From positions 1-45,875 of IMG/VR virus record IMGVR_UViG_3300011258_000408: 45,875 bases of DNA. One strand, 5' to 3'. Numbering within the stretch: position 1 is the stretch's first letter; each line of letters starts with the position of its first letter. Under the pieces are notes generated by a model. The model saw nothing but the letters and a program-made list of their open reading frames with translations, did not search any database and was not told the DNA's origin. This DNA is from a virus. This document shows, one piece after another, positions 38,453 through 45,862 of this stretch. A program made the translations under genes and the position numbers.

Positions 38453-39450
38453 TATGAAAACCCTCCCATACGTTTAGCCCATGAAGACGTAGGACGATAT
38501 ATAGCATCATACTGAACTTGCGGTAGACCATATCCTACTTGAGGCATTTGCATAATCGGCCCCGCACCTGTAACTTCAAATGTACCTACATCTTGTATAG
38601 CACCATACCCCGAAGAGTAATCAGGCTGAGGCGCGGGCTGCATTAAAGACTCTACTCCTGCCATTGCCATATTACCCATAGTGCTAACTACTGCGTCTCC
38701 TGTTACTGTAAAGCCTGTAGGCTCATCAACAATAGTTTCCATTTTAAATGGGCTTTGTCCTTCTACAGCTGTAAAGTCTGGAGAAGCAGGTGTTAACAAC
38801 GACCCTGTATTTATTTCACCATATGTAGAAGATTGAAAACCTTCAGGAAGCTGATCAACACCTAGCCTAAAACCTTCAGGTAATTCAGTAGCAGGGGTAT
38901 AGCCAGTGCTTTCAGCTACTACATCCCCCATTTGACTAGTAAAATCCTTAGCTTCTGCATAAGGATCAAATTGTTTCATCCAATCAGGAGAACCAACAGT
39001 AGTATTCCATGTGTCAGCAGTAGCACCTGCCGCTTTACCGAATGCTCCATCAGCCCCAAAAAAGTTAGTAGCTGCCCCTTCAACATTAATACCGGGAATT
39101 TTATTTAATGCTGTCTTCCCTACTTCGCCTACAAAGTTTTTTATGCCGTCAGTAACTGTACTAAAGACCCTTGCCCCTGAACTGACAAACTTTGCAGCTG
39201 CTCCTACAACGGTCTTAGCTCCTTGTACAAGAGCATTACCGCCTGCTGTGCTTGCCCAAGCCCCTAAAGACCCTAAGGTTTGACTAAAAGCTGCACCAAT
39301 TCCCGGAAGAATAAAAGCCATGCCAATTTGACCGACAATGCCGATCTTATCCATGAACTTACCAACTTTACCTGCTACTTTTTTAATGCCTCTTCCAATC
39401 TTTTTAAAGACCTTTTTAAATCCTTTTGCTATCTTACTAAAAAATCCCAT
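38452..39450 (-). CDS. Virion protein with cationic amphipathic N-terminus (332 aa)
   Basis: A 332-residue protein whose first 36 residues (MGFFSKIAKGFKKVFKKIGR and on) form a strongly cationic amphipathic helix, then a hydrophobic Gly-rich stretch (QIGMAFILPGIGAAFSQTLG). The remainder is Gly/Pro/Ala-rich with short repeats. Such N-termini insert into membranes, fitting a core or ejection protein that helps DNA cross the inner membrane. It is coupled to the next gene by TAATG. Not assigned to a named family. Confidence 0.62.
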   Translation of the reverse strand: MGFFSKIAKGFKKVFKKIGRGIKKVAGKVGKFMDKIGIVGQIGMAFILPGIGAAFSQTLGSLGAWASTAGGNALVQGAKTVVGAAAKFVSSGARVFSTVTDGIKNFVGEVGKTALNKIPGINVEGAATNFFGADGAFGKAAGATADTWNTTVGSPDWMKQFDPYAEAKDFTSQMGDVVAESTGYTPATELPEGFRLGVDQLPEGFQSSTYGEINTGSLLTPASPDFTAVEGQSPFKMETIVDEPTGFTVTGDAVVSTMGNMAMAGVESLMQPAPQPDYSSGYGAIQDVGTFEVTGAGPIMQMPQVGYGLPQVQYDAIYRPTSSWAKRMGGFS

Positions 39451-39459
39451 TGTAATTCC

Positions 39460-42400
39460 CTACCCTAGTATCTCGCCAATTAAGTCTATCAGATCATCTG
39501 CGTTACCTGATGAAGCTGCTTCACCTGACTCATTAGCTAAAGCAGTAGCATACAGTGTTGTTTTACGCTGTTCTTCATTTTCATAATTTGTTCTAGCATA
39601 ACTTGCATCATCTCTCATTTCTTGCCAAACAAATGCAAGCTCAGCTGTTGACAAGTTATAAGCCTGTGAAGCTGCTGTAGCATTAGCGGCATTAGTGGCA
39701 GCAGTGTCGGCTGTATTTGCCTGCCTACGCCACTCTGTATTAGATTGCTCTACAGCTTGAGCATTAGACGCATTCCAAATTTCACGTTGGTTATCTATTG
39801 TAGCGTTAAACTGATCATTCTGCGATTTTAAAACAGCATTCTGTTTGTCAGCCTCTAAAGAATTAGAAGCATTTATAGCTGCCGCTCTATTTTTTTCTGT
39901 TGCATTAAACTGCGCCATTGCGTTAGATTGCGCGACATTAAACTGCGCCATTACATTAGCTTGAGAAGTGTTAAACTCTTCTGACTGATACTCTGTGGCT
40001 GCATTAAATTGGCGAGCTGCGTTTTGAGAAGCTACATCAGATAGCATAGCTTGCTGCGCCATTTGCTGATCTAATATAACAGCTTGCTGCTCATTAGATA
40101 AATTAGCTAAATCCATCTTTAAAAAGTTACTAGCATTCTCAGCAGCAATTTTAGTTCTTTGGTCTAATGTTGCTAAATCTAAATTAGCTAAAGCAGTAGC
40201 ATTCTGCATCGCTGCTTGCTGACGCGAATCAAAGTCTGCTAGTGTTACAGATTGCATAAATTTACTGTTAGCTAGCTGTACCTGTTGTTTGTCATTAAAC
40301 TTAGTTAAATCTATATTAGCTATAGTTGAAGCATTTACGACTGCTCTCTGTTGATCCGCATTTAACTGAGCAACGCCCATAGACTGAGCAATGTTTGCTT
40401 GAGTTAAATTAGTTTGCATTCTAGTATTTAAGTTTGCTAACTCAACTTGTTGGGCGGCGTTTAAATTATCAGAAGAAGCATTGTTTAATGATGTAAGATT
40501 TGCTAAACGAACCTGCTGTTCTGCATCTAAATTAGCAAGCTCCATTTGCTGCTTAAAGCCTGCGTTCTTAGCTAAAAAATCAGCAGCTACATTAAACTCT
40601 GAAAGCCTTGCTTGATTTTCAGCAGACATATTAATTTGATTAGTAGCACTTTCAATCTCTAAGTTAGCTAGTTCCATCTGTTGCTCATTACCTAAGTTCT
40701 GAGCATTTGTAGCTTGTAGATTCTGTACATTAATCTCAGCAGATCTTTGACGATTTGCAAGATTCTGTGTACGGATCTGTTGTCCTTGTTGAGCAGACAA
40801 AATCGTAGCGTCTTGCTTAAACTGACTCTGTAGTTGAGCCATGTTGTTAGCCATTTGCGCTGTCTGGCTTGCTGCTGTTTGTTGATTGCTGAGATTCTGC
40901 ATACGTCTGTTCATGTCTAAAGTAGCAGACTGTATGTTAGCTTGTTGTTCGTTACTTAAGTTCTGGGCTGCACGTTGTTGCAGTGCTGTAGCATTGCCTT
41001 GAGCCATAGGTAAAGCTGTTTGTATAATAGCATTAAACAAAGCATCACGAGCAACAGTAGAAGCTTCCATACCCCTAATAGTTAGCTGTTGGTTTACTGC
41101 GTCAACAGCAGGTTTTGCCCATAAAGGAATCTTACCTGCTTCCATACCCCCTAGTAAGTTTTCCATCTGTGAGGATACTAAAGCCTCTGTAGGCAAAGCA
41201 GCTACAGCAGCTTGAATTTCTACAGGCTGTGTATCTACTTGTGCTGTGACAGTAGCAGGGTCTTCTACGATTGCTGCGGCTACGTCTGTAGGAAGCTCGC
41301 CTGTAACAGCAATCATCTCGGCAGCAGCGCCTTGGGCCGCTGTACCTTTTACCGCCCTTGTTTGAGCAGCAGTATAGTTTATCGATTCAGTTATTTGGGC
41401 ATTTACACCAGTAGAAGCTGTAGTAGTTAATGCTTTTCTTGTTTCTGCCTCAGCTTCTGCGGTAGGAGAAACTGTAACAGTAGTGCCTGTTACTTCGGGG
41501 ACAAAAGCATCATCGCTAACTTCAAATTTACTTGTAGTAGCCATACCTTTAGAAGTATCGCCCATTGTTGCAGCTTGGGCGCGTTGGCTTAGTTCTCTTA
41601 TCTCTTCTACAGTAATAGGAGGACGAGAAGTACCTACAGCAGGAACCGTAGCATTTAGTGTTTCAGCTAAGGCTGCTTCATATGCAGAGGGTTTTATATC
41701 CCCTTTGGCTATGGCTGCTGAAACAGAAGCAACAGCAGCAGTAATTTGGGTGGCTGATACTTTATCAGGAGCCTTTACTTCATCAAAAGTTCCTAATTGC
41801 TCAATTGCGCTTTCTTTAGTTATTCCTGAGTCTACGTCTACTTTAACAACATCAGGACGGTTAACGTATTCAGTAACATCCATTGCTTCGTAGTTTTTTA
41901 AAAAAGACTCTGGTTTTTTTGCTGATCCTACTTGATCTTCTTCGCCTATCCCCGGCAAAGTAATATTGACATCTCCGGGATCTTCCCCATCCTCATCTTG
42001 ATCTGCGCCATAGTCATTATTGTAATTCTGTATTACTGTATTAGTAGCTTTTCTTGATGTATTAGCAGCAGTAGCTACACTAAAAGCACTCCTTGCTACA
42101 TCTATATCAGTTCCTGTAGCTTTAGCAACATCATCAATAGTAGCCCCAGTTTCTGCTATTTTAGAAGCAATATCACCGTCAGTAGCATCAGGATTAGCGT
42201 TTATATAGTCTAGTACCTGTTGTGTGGGTGTAGTAGTACTAGCAGCGGCATCGGTAGAAGCTTTCGCCTCAGCAGCGGCTTTCGCATCAGCAGCGGCTTT
42301 TGCCTCAGCAGCAGCTTTCGCATCGGCAGCAGCTTTCGCCTCAGTAGCGGCTTTGGTATCAGCAGCGGCTTTGGCGTCTGCGGCAGCTTTAGCCTCAGCA

Positions 42401-42534
42401 GCAGCTTTAGCATCGTCAGCAGCTTTATCCGCAGCAGCCTTATTAGCAGCAGCAACCTCTGCGGCTGTTTTAAAACTACCGTCAGGCTGTAATATTTTTG
42501 TATTAGGGTTAGTGCTATCAGTCTCAGTTCCCAT
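39460..42534 (-). CDS. Internal virion protein with Ala/Lys tract and Gln/Asn-rich helical repeats (1024 aa)
   Basis: A 1024-residue protein. Residues about 25-105 are an Ala/Lys/Asp/Glu tract of near-identical short units (AAADAKAAAEAK). From about 560 to 930 lies a long run of Gln/Asn-rich repeats of the type QQxxLANL (EQQMELANL, AQQVELANLN, KQQVQLANS, EQQAVILDQ), likely forming long parallel helices. The end is acidic (DDLIDLIGEILG). It overlaps the 56-residue gene upstream by one base (TAATG). It fits a very elongated core or tail-associated protein in the internal virion block. No named family. Confidence 0.65.
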   Translation of the reverse strand: MGTETDSTNPNTKILQPDGSFKTAAEVAAANKAAADKAADDAKAAAEAKAAADAKAAADTKAATEAKAAADAKAAAEAKAAADAKAAAEAKASTDAAASTTTPTQQVLDYINANPDATDGDIASKIAETGATIDDVAKATGTDIDVARSAFSVATAANTSRKATNTVIQNYNNDYGADQDEDGEDPGDVNITLPGIGEEDQVGSAKKPESFLKNYEAMDVTEYVNRPDVVKVDVDSGITKESAIEQLGTFDEVKAPDKVSATQITAAVASVSAAIAKGDIKPSAYEAALAETLNATVPAVGTSRPPITVEEIRELSQRAQAATMGDTSKGMATTSKFEVSDDAFVPEVTGTTVTVSPTAEAEAETRKALTTTASTGVNAQITESINYTAAQTRAVKGTAAQGAAAEMIAVTGELPTDVAAAIVEDPATVTAQVDTQPVEIQAAVAALPTEALVSSQMENLLGGMEAGKIPLWAKPAVDAVNQQLTIRGMEASTVARDALFNAIIQTALPMAQGNATALQQRAAQNLSNEQQANIQSATLDMNRRMQNLSNQQTAASQTAQMANNMAQLQSQFKQDATILSAQQGQQIRTQNLANRQRSAEINVQNLQATNAQNLGNEQQMELANLEIESATNQINMSAENQARLSEFNVAADFLAKNAGFKQQMELANLDAEQQVRLANLTSLNNASSDNLNAAQQVELANLNTRMQTNLTQANIAQSMGVAQLNADQQRAVVNASTIANIDLTKFNDKQQVQLANSKFMQSVTLADFDSRQQAAMQNATALANLDLATLDQRTKIAAENASNFLKMDLANLSNEQQAVILDQQMAQQAMLSDVASQNAARQFNAATEYQSEEFNTSQANVMAQFNVAQSNAMAQFNATEKNRAAAINASNSLEADKQNAVLKSQNDQFNATIDNQREIWNASNAQAVEQSNTEWRRQANTADTAATNAANATAASQAYNLSTAELAFVWQEMRDDASYARTNYENEEQRKTTLYATALANESGEAASSGNADDLIDLIGEILG

Positions 42535-42704
42535 TACTCTATACCTTTATTTTGGATAACAGAAAGAGTTCCTTTAACTGGACTTTCCTCTTTCGTAACT
42601 TCTTCTACGAAGTAAAAAAATTCTATAACTTCATCAGGTGTCCACTCACCGTGAGTAGCCATAACAATCTGTAATAACAACTCTACTTTATTTATATCTA
42701 CCAT
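42534..42704 (-). CDS. Small acidic protein (56 aa)
   Basis: A 56-residue frame from ATG 42704 to TAA 42534, starting MVDINKVELLLQIVMATHGE, with WTPDEVIEFFYFVEEV and an end KGTLSVIQNKGIE. The stop and the next gene's ATG share one base, and its start overlaps the previous gene by 7 bp, so it sits exactly in an otherwise empty slot. Function unknown. Confidence 0.62.
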   Translation of the reverse strand: MVDINKVELLLQIVMATHGEWTPDEVIEFFYFVEEVTKEESPVKGTLSVIQNKGIE

Positions 42705-42988
42705 TTTTCTTTATCTGCCCAATAGGCTGCTGAAAGTTTACCTTTAGCAATGTTAGAAGCATGGCGAGCTTTAAAGGATTTCTGTCTCGCTTTCTCTGCT
42801 TCGGTCGTAGGTTTACTACCTGCACCTTTAACGCCTTGTTGCCCGAAGCGTATTGTTTTAACTGTATCACCTACTTTAGCAACAACAACATGAGATTTAG
42901 TTGCATGATTAGGTGTTCGTTTAGGGGTGTTATAGCCAGTAACACCTATGCGTTCTAATATTGGATCTTTACTTCTGCTTCTAGACAT
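42698..42988 (-). CDS. Small basic protein (96 aa), SHVVVAKVGD type
   Basis: A 96-residue basic protein: MSRSRSKDPILERIGVTGYN, PNHATKSHVVVAKVGDTVKT, then IRFGQQGVKGAG and a C-terminal SFKARHASNIAKGKLSAAYW. I recognise this arrangement (SHVVVAKxGDxxKxIRFGQQG ... KARHxxNIAKGK) from conserved small proteins in many marine phages, with no assigned role. I chose the ATG at 42988, preceded by GGGGAG; the upstream in-frame TTG is unlikely. A candidate promoter lies just upstream. Confidence 0.75.
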   Translation of the reverse strand: MSRSRSKDPILERIGVTGYNTPKRTPNHATKSHVVVAKVGDTVKTIRFGQQGVKGAGSKPTTEAEKARQKSFKARHASNIAKGKLSAAYWADKEKW

Positions 42989-43014
42989 AACACTCCCCAA
43001 ACTTTAAAGGCTTT

Positions 43015-43043
43015 TATATAGCATATTTTTAACTAAAAGTCAA
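43015..43043 (-). promoter_or_regulatory. Candidate sigma-70 promoter in the late arm
   Basis: On the minus strand, TTGACT (43043-43038), 17 bp, TATATA (43020-43015): 5/6 and 4/6 matches with ideal spacing, in an AT-rich gap. The predicted start near 43008 is 20 bases before the ATG at 42988. It would feed the internal virion protein block. Confidence 0.55.
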
Positions 43044-43066
43044 AAATTATTTTAGTATTTTATTAA

Positions 43067-43330
43067 TCATTTAGATCGTTTAAAGAGGCCAACGGTATTA
43101 AAGAGAGTAATAATAGTAGAAACAATATCATGAGCCACAGGCTGTAGCTTATCAAAAGACTCATCAATATCATCAGCTTTTTCAATAGCTGCCTTGAGCA
43201 TAATATCAAATGCCATAAGTTTTTCTTTACCTGCTCCATCGTCTGGTATAGTCTCCTCGATTAGTTTTACTATATCGACTACCATTGACCACAGACGCTT
43301 AACCCAACCTAAGTATTCAAACAAGTTCAT
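43067..43330 (-). CDS. Small protein (87 aa) in the lysis cassette
   Basis: An 87-residue protein (MNLFEYLGWVKRLWSMVVDI) with an amphipathic N-terminal helix, an acidic middle (EETIPDDGAGKEKL) and a hydrophobic segment VAHDIVSTIITLFNTVGLF before a basic end. The start overlaps the TGA of the nested lipoprotein gene (ATGA). Its position suggests a lysis-related or holin-modulating role; no family recognised. Confidence 0.58.
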   Translation of the reverse strand: MNLFEYLGWVKRLWSMVVDIVKLIEETIPDDGAGKEKLMAFDIMLKAAIEKADDIDESFDKLQPVAHDIVSTIITLFNTVGLFKRSK

Positions 43331-43536
43331 AATTTACACTCCATAGTTAATAAAATGGCCTCGATGCCATAGATGTTCGGTACGACTTCAACCCAGTGAG
43401 GGTTCACGATGACAGGCTTAACTCCTAGACTACACCCCGACCTTCTCAGATGTTGATAGTGTGAGCAGCCAGTTGACAAGAGCAAGGACACCAACAGCAA
43501 TAGAATCCACGGTAGCTTCGTCCACTGGTACTGCAT
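43327..43536 (-). CDS. Nested lipoprotein (69 aa), spanin-like candidate
   Basis: A 69-residue frame that starts inside the holin-like gene in another frame. The N-terminus, MQYQWTKLPWILLLLVSLLL followed by STGC, is a lipoprotein signal with Cys24 as the probable lipid site; the mature part is short (SHYQHLRRSGCSLGVKPVIV). GGAGG lies nine bases before the ATG, and the stop overlaps the next start (ATGA). Rz1-type outer membrane spanins are small lipoproteins often encoded in such overlaps, so an o-spanin role is plausible but not proved; the Pro-rich tail of typical Rz1 is missing. Confidence 0.6.
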   Translation of the reverse strand: MQYQWTKLPWILLLLVSLLLSTGCSHYQHLRRSGCSLGVKPVIVNPHWVEVVPNIYGIEAILLTMECKL

Positions 43537-43684
43537 AACCAAATACCTCCGCAGCCTGTATAGCTGCCCAGATCGCCCCTGTAAGCGCCGTAGCGGTGAT
43601 CTGACGGCTTTTCCACTTGGCAGGGTCAGATACTGCCTTACCTTTTTTAAGCAACTCAAATGCCGCCTTAGCCTTTCTAATCAT
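43430..43684 (-). CDS. Holin-like membrane protein (84 aa)
   Basis: An 84-residue protein with a basic N-terminus (MIRKAKAAFELLKKGKAVSD) and two probable membrane segments, ITATALTGAIWAAIQAAEVF and SIAVGVLALVNWLLTL, separated by a short acidic loop (PVDEATVD). This layout fits a class II holin, which opens the inner membrane to release the endolysin. Its start overlaps the previous stop (ATGA) and its end overlaps the nested lipoprotein by 107 bp. Confidence 0.7.
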   Translation of the reverse strand: MIRKAKAAFELLKKGKAVSDPAKWKSRQITATALTGAIWAAIQAAEVFGYAVPVDEATVDSIAVGVLALVNWLLTLSTSEKVGV

Positions 43685-43932
43685 GATAAATACCTAACTG
43701 CCGCGCCAATAGATGCTGCTACGACTAGCCAGACTATTCGCTCGGCTGATTTGCCTTTAATAACACTCTCGGATAAACGATCAACCTTTTCATCCATAGC
43801 GTCTACTTTATTTTCTATATGGGACTGCCGATTAAACACAGTGACAAGTCTTTCTTCAACACGCGCCAATGACACGATAGCTTCTTGGAGTGTGTCAATC
43901 TTCTTCTCAACTCTGCTTAATCGGTCTTCCAT
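43681..43932 (-). CDS. Coiled-coil protein with C-terminal membrane segment (XhlA-like)
   Basis: An 83-residue protein with a long coiled coil (MEDRLSRVEKKIDTLQEAIV, and IENKVDAMDEKVDRLSESVI) and a C-terminal membrane segment (IVWLVVAASIGAAVRYL). This matches the layout of haemolysin XhlA-type proteins, which act with holins in some phages. AGGA lies six bases before the ATG. It is ATGA-coupled to the holin-like gene. Confidence 0.68.
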   Translation of the reverse strand: MEDRLSRVEKKIDTLQEAIVSLARVEERLVTVFNRQSHIENKVDAMDEKVDRLSESVIKGKSAERIVWLVVAASIGAAVRYLS

Positions 43933-44001
43933 TGTTGTTCCTTTAGGCTTCTTTCGTTATCTCAGACTTATCATTTAACTTGGGGGTCGCCCTTGTTTAG
44001 G

Positions 44002-44457
44002 TTATGGCTCTGTAGGCCAATCCAGTGTGTACGGGAATCCTTCTTGCGAAGTAATATCTCGAAGATCTTGGCGATATGTTGCTTCTGCTGCTGTCATAGT
44101 TCGATCAGAAATACCCCACCAATCAGTAGCAGATAATTTAGCATTTCTTTCATTTCTAATATTAGCTTCTAAGCTTGTATCATAATCTTGTATTTCATCA
44201 GCAGTTTTTTGTACTACAGACCAAACTAATTTCCACTCACTGTTTACTTCTTGTGGAACAGAAGATAATGAAACAGATTGAGTTCTTTCGTCATAAGATG
44301 GCTTGTCGCCTTCAGTAACAAGAAACAAACCGTATCCTTCTAGCACTGCTTGACTCATGTTTTTAGGGTACGAGACGTTGGGGTTTTCTGCTCTAAAGTC
44401 AGCAAGAGTGTAAGGATACTGATCTAATGAGTTGTTAATAATTTTTGCATAAGACAT
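44002..44457 (-). CDS. Phage tail assembly chaperone-like protein
   Basis: A 151-residue protein. The C-terminal half, RNERNAKLSATDWWGISDRT followed by YRQDLRDITSQEGFPYTLDW and PTEP, has the RNxxLxxTDWxxxxD ... YRQxLRDIxxQxGFP...WP pattern of the phage tail assembly chaperone family (PF16778 type). Such proteins help fold or attach tail fibre tips. It lies 8 bp past the glycine-rich adhesin, its likely client. Confidence 0.82.
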   Translation of the reverse strand: MSYAKIINNSLDQYPYTLADFRAENPNVSYPKNMSQAVLEGYGLFLVTEGDKPSYDERTQSVSLSSVPQEVNSEWKLVWSVVQKTADEIQDYDTSLEANIRNERNAKLSATDWWGISDRTMTAAEATYRQDLRDITSQEGFPYTLDWPTEP

Positions 44458-44465
44458 ATTTTGGC

Positions 44466-45392
44466 CTACTGTTCTACATTATTTAAATACACAATTTCGC
44501 TGTCAGATTCCGCAACATTTGTGCTTGGGAAAGACCTTCCTTCTCCCCATATAATTCTTACTGCGCCTTGCGCGCCGTTACCCCCTTTGTAGTAACCCGC
44601 GCCTCCGCCGCCTCCATAAGAACCGCCTGCTGCTCCTGTAGTGCTGCTAGTGCCACCATCAACGCCATCACTTCCTGCTGAGCCTCCGCCGCCTCCTTCA
44701 GCTACAGTTTGTCCTGCTCCTCCGGTTCCATTAGAGCCTTGACCATAAAGGCCTGTGCCTCCACCTCCGGCAGTAGCTTGGTGGCCATTTATAAAACCAC
44801 CACCGCCTCCGCCGCCACCTGCACCATCATTGCCTTTGTAAGGAGTTCCGCTGTAATAAGAACCAGAACCTGAAGAGCCTGCGCTGCCTCCATTACCTGA
44901 ATAGCCACCTGCGCCACCTCCGGGCCAATGATAACCCCCTCCCTGTTTGTGACTTACACCGCCATTACCACCACCGTCTCCGGTGTAGTTTCCTCCAACA
45001 GTTGGAGAGCCTGTACCACCGCCACCTCCACCTATACCGGCGACAGTAGAGGCATTAACAAAGTAAGAAGCACCGCCATTACCGCCGGTACTAGGAGTCC
45101 ATATATCCCCAGTGTCAGTAACGCCAACGCCCCCCGCGCCAACAATAACCGTATAATTAGTTCCTGCGGTTACAGAAATATTGTTTTTGTATCCCAGACC
45201 ACCACCAGATCCGCCACTAGCATAACCGCCGCCACCTGCACCGCCACCACCGATTGCCACAACACAAATAGAGTCAACGCCATCGGGGCAAGTAAAAGTG
45301 TTGCTGCCTATGTTAGTGTAAACGTACTCACCACTTGCAGGCCCACCGCCGCTTCCGGCAGCAGCTTGCAGTATTTTAGTTGCTGTACTCAT
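44466..45392 (-). CDS. Glycine-rich tail adhesin
   Basis: A 308-residue protein. The first 60 residues (MSTATKILQAAAGSGGGPAS, then YVYTNIGSNTFTCPDGV) lead into about 220 residues dominated by GGGGxGG runs, ending VRIIWGEGRSFPSTN. Gly-rich domains of this kind form poly-Gly II-like sandwich tips on phage adhesins and recognise surface receptors. I chose the ATG at 45392 because it shares a base with the preceding stop (TAATG); an in-frame upstream start lacks support. The chaperone-like gene follows directly. Confidence 0.82.
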   Translation of the reverse strand: MSTATKILQAAAGSGGGPASGEYVYTNIGSNTFTCPDGVDSICVVAIGGGGAGGGGYASGGSGGGLGYKNNISVTAGTNYTVIVGAGGVGVTDTGDIWTPSTGGNGGASYFVNASTVAGIGGGGGGTGSPTVGGNYTGDGGGNGGVSHKQGGGYHWPGGGAGGYSGNGGSAGSSGSGSYYSGTPYKGNDGAGGGGGGGGFINGHQATAGGGGTGLYGQGSNGTGGAGQTVAEGGGGGSAGSDGVDGGTSSTTGAAGGSYGGGGGAGYYKGGNGAQGAVRIIWGEGRSFPSTNVAESDSEIVYLNNVEQ

Positions 45393-45862
45393 TAGCCCAT
45401 CGCCTGTCCGGCAGTAAAGCCGTACCAAGTTGTCCCGCCGTCGTGAGTGATAAAAACAAAAACATCTACTCCACCGGAGGTGTCAGTTAATGTTGGCGCA
45501 GTAGCAGCCGCCCAATCTACACTTGAAGGCCAAGTTATGGTTCTAGCTGTCGTGTCTTGCGTGACTTTTAGAGTAAACGCGCTTACCTTTCCCGATGCCG
45601 AAGGATTGCTAAAAGTAAAAGTAGTATTCTCAGTTAATGTATGACTAAAATTAGTACCAGTATCTAAATCTATTGAAGTTGCATTAGAAGTAGACGTAAC
45701 CAAATTATATGTTTCTGCTACCCCAACAAGTGTAGCAGTGCCTGTAAAAGTAGGATTAGACAGAGGAGCTTTTGTATTTATCTGAGTCTGCGCAGCCGAT
45801 GTCAATCCATCAATGTAGTTAATCGTTGCCGCGCTATCGGCTATGTCTCGTGACTTGCTCAT
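45392..45862 (-). CDS. Tail fibre-associated protein (156 aa)
   Basis: A 156-residue protein starting MSKSRDIADSAATINYIDGL. The part GLTSAAQTQINTKAPLSNPT matches a segment of the large tail fibre at the other window end (GVTSSIQTQIDTKAPTASPT), so the two share a module. The middle (TGTNFSHTLTENTTFTFSNP) and the end (TLTDTSGGVDVFVFITHDGG) are beta-rich, like fibre end domains. AGAGG lies before the ATG. It may be a short fibre or a fibre tip partner. Confidence 0.75.
   Translation of the reverse strand: MSKSRDIADSAATINYIDGLTSAAQTQINTKAPLSNPTFTGTATLVGVAETYNLVTSTSNATSIDLDTGTNFSHTLTENTTFTFSNPSASGKVSAFTLKVTQDTTARTITWPSSVDWAAATAPTLTDTSGGVDVFVFITHDGGTTWYGFTAGQAMG

Noticed and set aside
39011-39283. 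Plus-strand 90-residue frame inside the 332-residue virion gene
   Set aside because: It is a reverse-frame shadow of an Ala/Val/Pro-rich coding stretch, without ribosome site or neighbours on that strand.
42224-42559. Ala/Ser-rich and Ser/Gly-rich open frames opposite the virion protein
   Set aside because: They are produced by the short-period repeat coding for the Ala/Lys tract, which keeps several frames open; no ribosome sites and no sensible composition.
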